A stretch of 31,795 nucleotides of DNA from Anaerolineales bacterium. GTDB taxonomy: Bacteria > Chloroflexota > Anaerolineae > Anaerolineales > UBA4823. The notes below the pieces were generated by a model. It searched no databases and was not told the origin of the DNA. It saw only the letters and a program-made list of their open reading frames with translations. The position numbers and the translations under genes were made by a program. Below, piece by piece: positions 25,044 through 31,790 of this stretch. Positions within the stretch are counted from its first letter, which is position 1, and every line of letters starts with the position of its first letter. Location of the stretch: the NCBI GenBank assembly GCA_016932955.1, contig JAFGBV010000224.1:1-31795 (forward strand), written 5' to 3'.

Positions 25044-25310
25044 TCAAGAATACAGAATGGTGATGGTATGGTTACCGCCATGTGTTAGATAGAACCCATT
25101 GGGAAAGGCAATGGGGAAGGGAAACTCTATCCAAACCTGGTCGCTGGTATTGACGTAAAGCGTTATGGCGGTAGAACCGCCGGAATCGGGGTCTTTGATG
25201 TAGTGTGTCCTGGCGGCGGTGATGCCAGCAACCATGATGCCATGCAGTAGAGAAGGACCGGTGGTGATCTGCGCTGATGCGGTGAGGGTTGTGGAAGTGA
25301 TACTTTTCAT
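25044..25310 (-). CDS. Tandem 90-aa phage protein, paralogue 3
   Basis: 88 residues with GPSLLHGIMVAG, THYIKDPDSGGS, IEFPFPIAFPNGFYL and THGGNHTITILYS. It is closest to paralogue 4 in GIMVAG and THY, and to paralogue 2 in LLHGI. It starts 2 bases after the stop of paralogue 2 and is followed at 10 bases by paralogue 4. It has no cysteine and no signal peptide. Confidence 0.68.
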   Translation of the reverse strand: MKSITSTTLTASAQITTGPSLLHGIMVAGITAARTHYIKDPDSGGSTAITLYVNTSDQVWIEFPFPIAFPNGFYLTHGGNHTITILYS

Positions 25311-25312
25311 GG

Positions 25313-25579
25313 CTACTCGTAGAAAAGGGTGATCTGGTCGTTACTTCCGACATCGAGGTAGATTCCATTGGGGATGGCTACTGGAACGGGGAAGGTAACG
25401 GAGAAGTACCCAACCGCGGGCATGTAGAGCGTAAAGACAACATCACCACCACTGCCGCCGTTCTTGATGTAGGAAGTTTCGGCTGTGGATGTAGAAAGAA
25501 CGAAGATGCCATGCAGCAGGGTTGGATGCGTGGTTACCTGTGCATCTGCGGTGTGGCGTGAATAGGCGATGCTAGCCAT
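25313..25579 (-). CDS. Tandem 90-aa phage protein, paralogue 2
   Basis: 88 residues with HPTLLHGIFVL, TSYIKNGGSGGD, VTFPVPVAIPNGIYL and DQITLFYE, in the same order as its neighbours. Its ATG overlaps the end of paralogue 1 by 8 bases, so the two are translationally coupled. Confidence 0.68.
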   Translation of the reverse strand: MASIAYSRHTADAQVTTHPTLLHGIFVLSTSTAETSYIKNGGSGGDVVFTLYMPAVGYFSVTFPVPVAIPNGIYLDVGSNDQITLFYE

Positions 25580-25844
25580 AGAGGACGGTTACCTTTGCGC
25601 CGCTGCCAGTGTGGGAAAGATAGATACCATCGGGAAAGGCGATCGGGTTACTGAAGGTGGCTGCCCTGACACCGACTAGGGGGGTATTGATCTGGAAGAG
25701 GGTGGTGCCTCCGCTGCCGCCGGTCTTGAGGGCGAGTTGATCCACGGCTGTTCCATAAGATGCAACGATCCCGAAGAGCAGAGAAGGACCGGTGCAGATC
25801 TGGGCGCTGCTGGTTTGGTAAGAGTAGGCGCAAGAGTTTAGCAT
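25572..25844 (-). CDS. Tandem 90-aa phage protein, paralogue 1
   Basis: 90 residues from the ATG at 25844, one base after the previous stop. It contains GPSLLFGIVAS, LKTGGSGGTTLF, ATFSNPIAFPDGIYL and KVTVLYG. A longer open frame starting at 25976 overlaps the upstream gene and adds only a Pro/Ser-rich out-of-family extension, so it is rejected. It is the most divergent copy in its central part. Confidence 0.67.
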   Translation of the reverse strand: MLNSCAYSYQTSSAQICTGPSLLFGIVASYGTAVDQLALKTGGSGGTTLFQINTPLVGVRAATFSNPIAFPDGIYLSHTGSGAKVTVLYG

Positions 25845-25845
25845 G

Positions 25846-26133
25846 TTAAGCCGCATCCATATCCAACCAGAGCACCAGGCCACCGGCATCGGTGAGGGCG
25901 GTTCCGGCGGTGTTGTTGATGGTATCGGCGGCGGTGATGGTGAACTCAGTGGTGAGGTTGAGCGCAGAGAAGGCAAGCGTATTGGGCGTGCCTTCGGTGA
26001 GGGCGAGTTTCAGAGCGACCACGGCGAGCAGGAGATCGTCTGTTGCAATGCCGGTAACGGTATGGTTACCGGCTGCACCTTCGGGAATGGCGGTAAGTTT
26101 CAGGTTCAGGCCTGAATAGTGAGTGGTAGCCAT
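25846..26133 (-). CDS. Small phage protein downstream of capsid gene
   Basis: 95 residues, Ala/Thr/Leu-rich (ATDDLLLAVVALKLALTEG, ITAADTINNTAGTALTDAGG), ending LVLWLDMDAA. It has no recognised domain. It begins 9 bases after the capsid stop, and its stop is followed after 1 base by paralogue 1, so it is part of the same message. Decoration or head-associated protein is a positional guess. Confidence 0.6.
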   Translation of the reverse strand: MATTHYSGLNLKLTAIPEGAAGNHTVTGIATDDLLLAVVALKLALTEGTPNTLAFSALNLTTEFTITAADTINNTAGTALTDAGGLVLWLDMDAA

Positions 26134-26142
26134 GCTGCACCT

Positions 26143-27498
26143 CTACGCCACGTTACGCTTTCCAATGCCGCGGTAAGTTGCGACACCGTAAGCGAAGTAA
26201 TCCCTGACCTTGATGGGCAAAGTATCGTTGGTGAACATCAGCCCAGCCAGCGGGGATGAGGCTACGTACAACTGCGGGGCGGGGTGTTTTCCGCCTCCTG
26301 GGTTGTCTGCGTAAGCCATGCAGATGACAGGGAAAAGATCGGGGTCAACCAGGTAGGCCCAATCGTTGGTATCCGTCCACTCGGGCACAGCCAGGGGGAT
26401 TGGGCGAGGATCGCCTGGGCGGGTTTGGGCGAATGGGTTTACATCGTTGTCACCTGTGCCAGGTCTGCCGCCAGGACCAACCCCATAACCAAAGTCAATC
26501 AGGGCTTGGTCGTAGAGATCGGCGGGGCCCAACCAGTACTTGGGGAAGAGCATGAGGCGCTTGGCAGAACCTGGCTCGGCGTGCTTGGCGCACTCGATGC
26601 GTGTGGCCTTCCATGCGGTCCAACTGTAAGCGGTGGTGGCGAGGTTGGAGTGACCGGCATCGAAGAGGGCGGTGGCGTCTTGATCGAGGGTTGGGCCGAG
26701 ACCTGCGGCGGTGGTGAAGATACCGGCGATTGCGGCGCTGCGGGTGCGAATGGCAGCAACGGCAAGCGCTTTGGGTACTGCTTGCATCTTGGCGATCTCT
26801 GAATTGCGGATCATCTTTTCGGTGATGCCAACATAGCCGCCGTATTTGGTGAAGGAGTCGGATTCCCTGGTATCGCTGACTGACAATTCGGTGTAGGCTG
26901 CACCTTCTGACACGCTGGGCAAATTGGCGATGCCGCCGAATTGAATCCAGGCCATATCTTGCAGCGATCCGTCGGTGGGCTGGACGGTAACGATCTGCTC
27001 ATACCAGCGATAGGCGGCAAGATTGGCGAACAATTCCACGATGACCTTGTTCATGGCGTTGGCTGCCAGGTCTGCGAGGGTGGTGGTGGTGGCGCTGGCG
27101 AAAGCAGCGTGTTCCGGCCGGAAAACGCCATGCCACTCAATATCACCGGTGATCAACCGGTAAAGGGTATCTGCGCGGCGGAGATCGGGGGGCGGGGTTT
27201 TGGCGTTGGATACACCGAACAACCAATCCCATGCAGCCTGGAAAGTTTCGATGGGGGTGGACTGGTGGATAGATGACCCGCGAGGCGGCTGGCCGCCGAT
27301 GCGTACCACCTGGTTTTCAAAAGCGCGCTTTAGCGCACTGATATCTGAGCGCAACTCAGATATTACGGCGGCGTGCGCGACCGAAGGGAGCGCCTCAGCA
27401 GCCGGCGGGGTTTCCGGCGTTGCCGGCTGCGCCGCCGGTTCTTCTTGTGGTTCTTCTGCGGCGGCTTCTACTTGATAGAGATCTTGCGATTCGGACAT
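26143..27498 (-). CDS. Major capsid protein from internal start (451 aa)
   Basis: In frame inside the protease-capsid fusion, the ATG at 27498 is preceded by AAAAAAGGAG, with GGAG at 27511-27508 and a 9-base spacing. This is one of the strongest ribosome binding sites in the phage block. The product (MSESQDLYQVEAAAEEP...) would contain the acidic, Pro-rich scaffold-like region and the complete coat domain without the protease. Separate production would give the excess of coat over protease needed for capsid assembly. That is inference. Confidence 0.6.
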   Translation of the reverse strand: MSESQDLYQVEAAAEEPQEEPAAQPATPETPPAAEALPSVAHAAVISELRSDISALKRAFENQVVRIGGQPPRGSSIHQSTPIETFQAAWDWLFGVSNAKTPPPDLRRADTLYRLITGDIEWHGVFRPEHAAFASATTTTLADLAANAMNKVIVELFANLAAYRWYEQIVTVQPTDGSLQDMAWIQFGGIANLPSVSEGAAYTELSVSDTRESDSFTKYGGYVGITEKMIRNSEIAKMQAVPKALAVAAIRTRSAAIAGIFTTAAGLGPTLDQDATALFDAGHSNLATTAYSWTAWKATRIECAKHAEPGSAKRLMLFPKYWLGPADLYDQALIDFGYGVGPGGRPGTGDNDVNPFAQTRPGDPRPIPLAVPEWTDTNDWAYLVDPDLFPVICMAYADNPGGGKHPAPQLYVASSPLAGLMFTNDTLPIKVRDYFAYGVATYRGIGKRNVA

Positions 27499-28095
27499 GG
27501 GTAAATTCTCCTTTTTTGTTAGTGCTACCTGCTGGAATAAGCCGCCTGGGTTTAGGGCGGGATCGTCTACGCAATCTGCGGCGTACAGTCGGTGTACGCG
27601 CGCTATGGGGTAGGTAGTGGTGGCCTTCTTTGGGCGTGGACCTTCGGCGGGTACTTCTTCGCCGGTGGACAATATCCAGACTCTGGATATATCTACGACA
27701 ACCGAGATCCCGAAGGCTTGAGGATCTTCGCAAGCCAGGGCAAGGACATATTTGCGCAGATCGCCGCTAGGCGACTGCGCAGCGACCGCAGAAAGAAACA
27801 GATCGGCAATCACCTTATCTTGGAAGAAGCGGAAATTCTTGACGCGGCCTAAGTACCTGCCCATACCATCAACGGTGATGGATGGATGGGCAAAGCGGCA
27901 CTTGACACCTTTGGGGTGTTTGTTGCCTAATTCTATGATTTGGCGAAGCGAAGTATCATCGAATAACAGCCGGTGACCGGCGGCCTCGGCGAGCGAGCAA
28001 ATGGACACCCCGTAGATCACGTAATTATCGGGGTCAATCTCGCCGTGGATTCCCCTGGTGGGGGCGGAAGAAAAAATCTCGGTGGTAATACTCAT
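26143..28095 (-). CDS. Prohead protease-major capsid protein fusion
   Basis: A 650-residue polyprotein. Residues 1-190 look like a capsid maturation protease: RFAHPS with His70 and AFGISVVVD with Ser131 are the candidate catalytic residues of an S78-like fold. Residues 205-260 form an Ala/Pro/Glu-rich linker and a short helical scaffold-like stretch (VISELRSDISALKRAFENQ). Residues 300-650 resemble Mu gpT/HK97-fold coat proteins (LPSVSEGAAYTELS, SFTKYGGYVGITEKMIRNSEI, ALAVAAIRTRSAAIAGIF). The ATG overlaps the portal stop (ATGA), with AGGAG upstream. A second, stronger start lies inside at 27498, so both the fusion and the coat part alone may be made. Confidence 0.75.
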   Translation of the reverse strand: MSITTEIFSSAPTRGIHGEIDPDNYVIYGVSICSLAEAAGHRLLFDDTSLRQIIELGNKHPKGVKCRFAHPSITVDGMGRYLGRVKNFRFFQDKVIADLFLSAVAAQSPSGDLRKYVLALACEDPQAFGISVVVDISRVWILSTGEEVPAEGPRPKKATTTYPIARVHRLYAADCVDDPALNPGGLFQQVALTKKENLPMSESQDLYQVEAAAEEPQEEPAAQPATPETPPAAEALPSVAHAAVISELRSDISALKRAFENQVVRIGGQPPRGSSIHQSTPIETFQAAWDWLFGVSNAKTPPPDLRRADTLYRLITGDIEWHGVFRPEHAAFASATTTTLADLAANAMNKVIVELFANLAAYRWYEQIVTVQPTDGSLQDMAWIQFGGIANLPSVSEGAAYTELSVSDTRESDSFTKYGGYVGITEKMIRNSEIAKMQAVPKALAVAAIRTRSAAIAGIFTTAAGLGPTLDQDATALFDAGHSNLATTAYSWTAWKATRIECAKHAEPGSAKRLMLFPKYWLGPADLYDQALIDFGYGVGPGGRPGTGDNDVNPFAQTRPGDPRPIPLAVPEWTDTNDWAYLVDPDLFPVICMAYADNPGGGKHPAPQLYVASSPLAGLMFTNDTLPIKVRDYFAYGVATYRGIGKRNVA

Positions 28096-29489
28096 TTGTT
28101 ATCTCCTGGGTTTCCCTCGCCCTTACCCTCTTCCGAAGAGGAAGAGGGCGAGGGGAGGTCTACCAATAAGGCCGCAATTTCTGCGGGGTCGGTTGGCTCT
28201 CCGGCGAACTTGAGCACAAGAGAAGTAATCGCTTCCTGAAGCGCCGGAGAAGCGGAAGGAAGCGCAGCAACCAGCGAGGACAAGGCCTGTGAGATCTCCT
28301 TGCTGGCCTGGGCTAAACTGAGGTTATCCCTGGTGGAAACGTCCGCTTTCTGGACGTTGAACACTTGATCATAGATTGGCTCTGATCCGGCGAAAGCCGG
28401 ACCGTACACCGTAGCGCCTGACAGAGAACGCTGGAAGGCGTTCCACAGAATATCTTCGAGCATCCAGATAAAATACTTCTGCCTGGTCATCAGGAAGCGT
28501 TCTGGTGGGGCTTGCATGGCCTCGGCGGTGGCTACGTTCACGTCTCCGCCTTCCCCTCTCCAATGGGGGGGAAAACCTGAACCGGCGTCAATCAGTTGCC
28601 TAACTGCTTTCAGATCGGGGGCGGAGTCGATGCCGCGCAGACTGGGATTGATAGTTTCCCATGTTTCGCTTTCGTCTTTGACGATGATGCTACCGGAATC
28701 GGGGGCGGCGGAGTATTGCTGTGTTTTGCCTTCTACTTTGGTACTGGGCACAGTTACCAGGTAGAGGAAAGCCCTGGCCGCCCAATGTAACCTTACACGA
28801 TCCTCTAACATCCTGGAATAACGGAGCAGCCAGGGAATGATCGTGGTCAGGTCGGATTCACCCATGAGCGCACCGAGGGGCTTGTTTACGGCGTAGTGCA
28901 GCATGATGGCGTCTGCTTCGTCTGCTCCTGGATGGTCGGGGGAAAGGTAGATTTCGGGTTTGGTTGGGTCATCGGTGGAGATCTCGTAAGATAATTCAGT
29001 TTCCCAATCGTTGAGCGCCGTTTCGATGTGGCGCACCTGGTCTTTGGTGACAAAGCGAATATAACTCATGCCGTCTGCTGTGTTGCGGAATAACAGAACG
29101 AAGAGATCTCCGGCACGTGATAACTCATCGCACATAGACTCTAATCTCAGATCCATGTGGTTCTTGCGGTGATACCAGAATTCGCGGATAAACTTATTCA
29201 GGCGGCGGTTGGGGGCGGTGATGGTGAGCTCTGTACCGATGACATAATTGGTGGTGGTGGCAATGATGCGCCAGGCAAGGGGATTTTTACGCCAGGCGGT
29301 GAGGGAATCGGTGTATAGTTCCTGGATTGATCCCCAATCACGATCATGGGCGCGGCCGCTGATGGACTGCCAACCTGGGGAATCATCAACCTGGCTGGTG
29401 ACAGTAGTTAATGTTTCTGGCCGGATTTGATGTACGCTTGCATGTCTGCTGAGGAACTTCGTGCCTCTTCGGAAAATACGTCTGAACAT
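28092..29489 (-). CDS. Phage portal protein
   Basis: 465 residues, of normal length for the ring protein through which DNA enters the head. The N-terminal part includes SLTAWRKNPLAWRIIATTTNYVIG. The middle includes FRNTADGMSYIRFVTKDQVRHI and AVNKPLGALMGESDLTTIIPW. Towards the C-terminus are ATAEAMQAPPERFLMTRQKYFIWMLEDILW and a short Ser/Glu tail (SSSSEEGKGEG) coded by a long palindrome. AGGAAATTGG precedes the ATG at 29489. Position after the large terminase and before the protease-capsid gene supports the call. The first codons overlap the small gene at 29408-29608. Confidence 0.82.
   Translation of the reverse strand: MFRRIFRRGTKFLSRHASVHQIRPETLTTVTSQVDDSPGWQSISGRAHDRDWGSIQELYTDSLTAWRKNPLAWRIIATTTNYVIGTELTITAPNRRLNKFIREFWYHRKNHMDLRLESMCDELSRAGDLFVLLFRNTADGMSYIRFVTKDQVRHIETALNDWETELSYEISTDDPTKPEIYLSPDHPGADEADAIMLHYAVNKPLGALMGESDLTTIIPWLLRYSRMLEDRVRLHWAARAFLYLVTVPSTKVEGKTQQYSAAPDSGSIIVKDESETWETINPSLRGIDSAPDLKAVRQLIDAGSGFPPHWRGEGGDVNVATAEAMQAPPERFLMTRQKYFIWMLEDILWNAFQRSLSGATVYGPAFAGSEPIYDQVFNVQKADVSTRDNLSLAQASKEISQALSSLVAALPSASPALQEAITSLVLKFAGEPTDPAEIAALLVDLPSPSSSSEEGKGEGNPGDNK
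28114..28154. repeat. 41-bp near-perfect palindrome at the 3' end of the portal gene
   Basis: CCCTCGCCCT (28114-28123) pairs with AGGGCGAGGG (28145-28154). CCTCTTC (28127-28133) pairs with GAAGAGG (28135-28141) around one central base. 17 of 20 positions are complementary. It encodes the Ser/Glu/Gly tail of the portal. Confidence 0.6.
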
Positions 29490-29608
29490 CCAATTTCCTT
29501 TTCTTGGTGATACCTGGCTCTTTTGTGGGCGAGGATGCGATCACGGTTACGCCAATAATATTCTTTGGCTTGTAAGCGTTTGCGCCAACCTTTTTGGAAG
29601 TGTGGCAT
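29408..29608 (-). CDS. Small basic phage protein overlapping the portal start
   Basis: 66 residues, very basic and aromatic at the N-terminus (FQKGWRKRLQAKEYYWRNRD). Its YWRNRDRILAHKRARYH pattern occurs in many small phage proteins next to HNH endonucleases, but the HNH motif itself is missing. The ATG overlaps the large-terminase stop as TAATG, so it is coupled to it. The last 82 bases overlap the portal gene in another frame. It is likely a real gene rather than noise, because it fills the gap between two coupled genes. Confidence 0.55.
   Translation of the reverse strand: MPHFQKGWRKRLQAKEYYWRNRDRILAHKRARYHQEKEIGCSDVFSEEARSSSADMQAYIKSGQKH
29451..29467. repeat. Class I palindrome in phage DNA
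   Basis: GAGGAACTTCGTGCCTC has GAGG/CCTC and AC/GT pairs around TTC. It lies in the overlap of the portal gene and the small basic gene, 7.7 kb from the nearest host copy. Confidence 0.45.
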
Positions 29609-31119
29609 TAGAACACCTTACCTAAGCCAGCCAGGGGATCAACACCTGTAACGACCTGCGAGGTTCCCAGGCCGAAGGGCTGGGAGTCGAGCAGGGCAAC
29701 CAAAGCAGCAGAAAGCACAAGATCATCGTGGATGAGATCGCCGGTTTGCGGCGATCTGCTTTCTGCGGGTACACCCCAACGCATGACCTTCCCTGGACCC
29801 TCCACGATTTCATACTGACACCAGGTTAGTTGCTCCCAAAAGGCGGTCTGGTTTTGGTCCAGATCGGCGGCGTATTCTTTGAAGCGGCCGGACTCTATCA
29901 CGGCGAGGAAGTCCCAACCTAACTGGCTTTTGGTCTTGCTGCTGAAAACGAAGGGAAGCACCTGGCGGGGGAAAGCGAGGGATAGAAACGAAGCAAGTCC
30001 GGCGCCAACCCCTGTACTGTCGATGACAACATAGCGGGGCTGCCAGGCTTCAATCAGCCCGCGGAGCGTAGCGTAGAGGGCGGTGTGCTTGATGCCGGTC
30101 CACAACTCTCTGTGGAGTGTGCGGTAGATGGGCTTGCCTAAGCCTGGGTCTGACAAGCCGGATAAGTCCACCTCGAAGATGGTGAGGGCGGTGGAATCTC
30201 GGCCTGGGTTGGTGAGGCGATCTGCTTCGAGGGTGGCGGATTCATCTTCACCAGCAACGTCAATACAGAAGGCGAACAGACCGCCGGATCTTGGCGGGAT
30301 GGTGCAGGGTGCGTGAGCGCCCTGCATCAGTGCGATGCGTTTTTCGCCAAACATGCCGCCTTCGGCGTCAATCTCTTCGCTGAAAAACTGAGTGCGGACC
30401 ATGGGATGATTGCGGCCTAACCTGGCGATCTGCTGGGCAATAAACTCTTTGTAGGGCTGGACTTCCTGGCCGACAAGGTCTGCGGTGAGTTTCCAGGTCA
30501 GTTGCAACCCTGTGGCTTGCTCCTGCACCTGGGCGGCCCTCAGTTCACGCGCTAACAGGGTCTGCGAAGTCCAGGCAGTACCCCAAAAAACTCGAGTGGC
30601 GTTGGTGCTGGCGGCCATAGGTGCGATCTCTTTATCCCATTTGGCTATCGTAACATCCTGGGCCTCGTCACATTCGAGCAAGGCAGAGGCGGTGTGGCCT
30701 ACGATGTGTGCGGCCGGATCGCCGGACAAGAAGGCGATACGGGCTTTTCCTAGACGGTAGATATAGCCGGACTCCTTCTTCCATCTGCCCTGGGTGATGA
30801 GGTTGTTTTCTAAGGTGCGCTGCAAGCGGCGCATGGCGTTCAGTGACTGCGGCTTCCAGGTGGGAGAAACCTTGACCATTTCGAGGTCGTGTTCGGAAAG
30901 GATGGTGAGAAGATAGGCTTCGATCTGTGCTTGCAGTTCGTTCTTTCCGGACTGGCGGGGAAACATGACCACGAAGGAAAGGCCTTTGGCATTGAGTACG
31001 GAGTCTATGATAGCAAGGGCGACCTGCTCTTGATAGGATCTCAGCCATATCCTGCCCTGGGTGGTGAAGATGGTTGGCTGGCGGAGGATGGCTTTGACGT
31101 TGTCTTTGAGCGATTGCAT
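29608..31119 (-). CDS. terL: Phage terminase large subunit
   Basis: Packaging motor ATPase and nuclease, 503 residues. Walker A PRQSGKN is at 54-60 and Walker B LLECDEAQD at 147-155. The RNase H-like nuclease residues are at Asp287 (FCIDVAGED), Asp367 (YVVIDSTGVG) and Asp465/466 (LIHDDLVLSAAL). Both domains appear intact. It starts 5 bases after the stop of the small terminase-like gene, and its stop overlaps the next start (TAATG). Confidence 0.93.
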   Translation of the reverse strand: MQSLKDNVKAILRQPTIFTTQGRIWLRSYQEQVALAIIDSVLNAKGLSFVVMFPRQSGKNELQAQIEAYLLTILSEHDLEMVKVSPTWKPQSLNAMRRLQRTLENNLITQGRWKKESGYIYRLGKARIAFLSGDPAAHIVGHTASALLECDEAQDVTIAKWDKEIAPMAASTNATRVFWGTAWTSQTLLARELRAAQVQEQATGLQLTWKLTADLVGQEVQPYKEFIAQQIARLGRNHPMVRTQFFSEEIDAEGGMFGEKRIALMQGAHAPCTIPPRSGGLFAFCIDVAGEDESATLEADRLTNPGRDSTALTIFEVDLSGLSDPGLGKPIYRTLHRELWTGIKHTALYATLRGLIEAWQPRYVVIDSTGVGAGLASFLSLAFPRQVLPFVFSSKTKSQLGWDFLAVIESGRFKEYAADLDQNQTAFWEQLTWCQYEIVEGPGKVMRWGVPAESRSPQTGDLIHDDLVLSAALVALLDSQPFGLGTSQVVTGVDPLAGLGKVF

Positions 31120-31124
31120 CCATG

Positions 31125-31517
31125 CTAGTATTTCTTAGAGAACAACTCTTGCGATACTTCGGCGATGGCGGCGGTTACCTGGTCGTAGGCGGTGGACTGG
31201 CCGGTATTGAGCAGTTTTTGAGTGCGGAGAAGGGAAGATAAGCGGGTGGCTGCTGCTCCCAGAGAACCGAGGATTTTCACAGCGGCTTCCAGGTCGGTCT
31301 GACCGTCGGCGATCTCCATGGTGCGGCGGATCACCACGCGGAGCATGTTGATCTCTGAGTCAAGGTTATCTTGCTCGGTGTGTTCCAGGTCGGAGGTCTC
31401 ACCTGCTTTGAAGTGCCTGGAATAAAAGCCATGCTTGAGGGCGTTCTTATTGCCGCGTGGTGCGCCGCGTTTTCGGCTTTTCCCCTCACCACCCTTGCTT
31501 GTCATCTCCTCGTTCAT
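31125..31517 (-). CDS. Terminase small subunit-like DNA-binding protein
   Basis: 130 residues. The basic N-terminus with RKRGAPRGNKNALKHGFYSRHF is the pattern seen in many small proteins directly upstream of large terminases. The rest is helical (ILGSLGAAATRLSSLLRTQKLL) and may oligomerise. AAGGAGGCAG gives a strong start at 31517. It is the first gene of the leftward structural transcript. Recognition of the packaging site is the expected role, by position and pattern. Confidence 0.7.
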   Translation of the reverse strand: MNEEMTSKGGEGKSRKRGAPRGNKNALKHGFYSRHFKAGETSDLEHTEQDNLDSEINMLRVVIRRTMEIADGQTDLEAAVKILGSLGAAATRLSSLLRTQKLLNTGQSTAYDQVTAAIAEVSQELFSKKY

Positions 31518-31576
31518 TCTGCCTCCTTATTATTTCCCCCTGGCACGGGCGCCGGCGTGAGTCCGCCAAAATAAAA

Positions 31577-31614
31577 CCACTGGCACGGTTTCAGGTTTGC
31601 GCCCGCGCCAGTGG
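31577..31614. repeat. 8-bp inverted repeat in the control region
   Basis: CCACTGGC (31577-31584) pairs with GCCAGTGG (31607-31614), 22 bases apart, just upstream of the terminase genes. It could be a leader hairpin or a packaging-related site. No further evidence is visible. Confidence 0.4.
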
Positions 31615-31638
31615 GATGAAGATGTTATAGCATATTTT

Positions 31639-31654
31639 TAGCACAAATGTGCTA
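31639..31654. promoter_or_regulatory. Operator-like palindrome between divergent transcripts
   Basis: TAGCAC-AAAT-GTGCTA, a perfect 6-base palindrome with AT-rich flanks (TTTT on both sides). The position between leftward late genes and a rightward promoter is typical of a repressor site. The binding protein is unknown. Confidence 0.5.
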
Positions 31655-31707
31655 TTTTCGCGCCACGAAAGATGAGAGTTTGATGAGTGTTTTTGGAAAC
31701 ATCCTTG

Positions 31708-31735
31708 TTGACAAAGCCCGATTAATTCTTACAAT
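31708..31735 (+). promoter_or_regulatory. Near-consensus sigma70-type promoter, rightward
   Basis: TTGACA (31708-31713), 16 bases, TACAAT (31730-31735). Transcription would start near 31742 and run into the gene that begins at 31791. TGGCGC-CA-GCGCCA (31765-31778) forms a small palindrome in the leader. Confidence 0.75.
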
Positions 31736-31790
31736 GAATATATGCGGTAGGACATATCGGAAAATGGCGCCAGCGCCAGAGGAGGAAGCC

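Noticed and set aside
27341..27363. 9-bp inverted repeat ATATCTGAG/CTCAGATAT in the capsid linker region
   Set aside because: It is perfect but lies in a helix-coding stretch with no sign of function. Probably incidental, noted only for completeness.
22537..31756. TAGGACATA shared in inverted orientation near both ends of the phage block as an att-like pair
   Set aside because: Nine bases is too short to be meaningful, and inverted orientation does not fit att sites.
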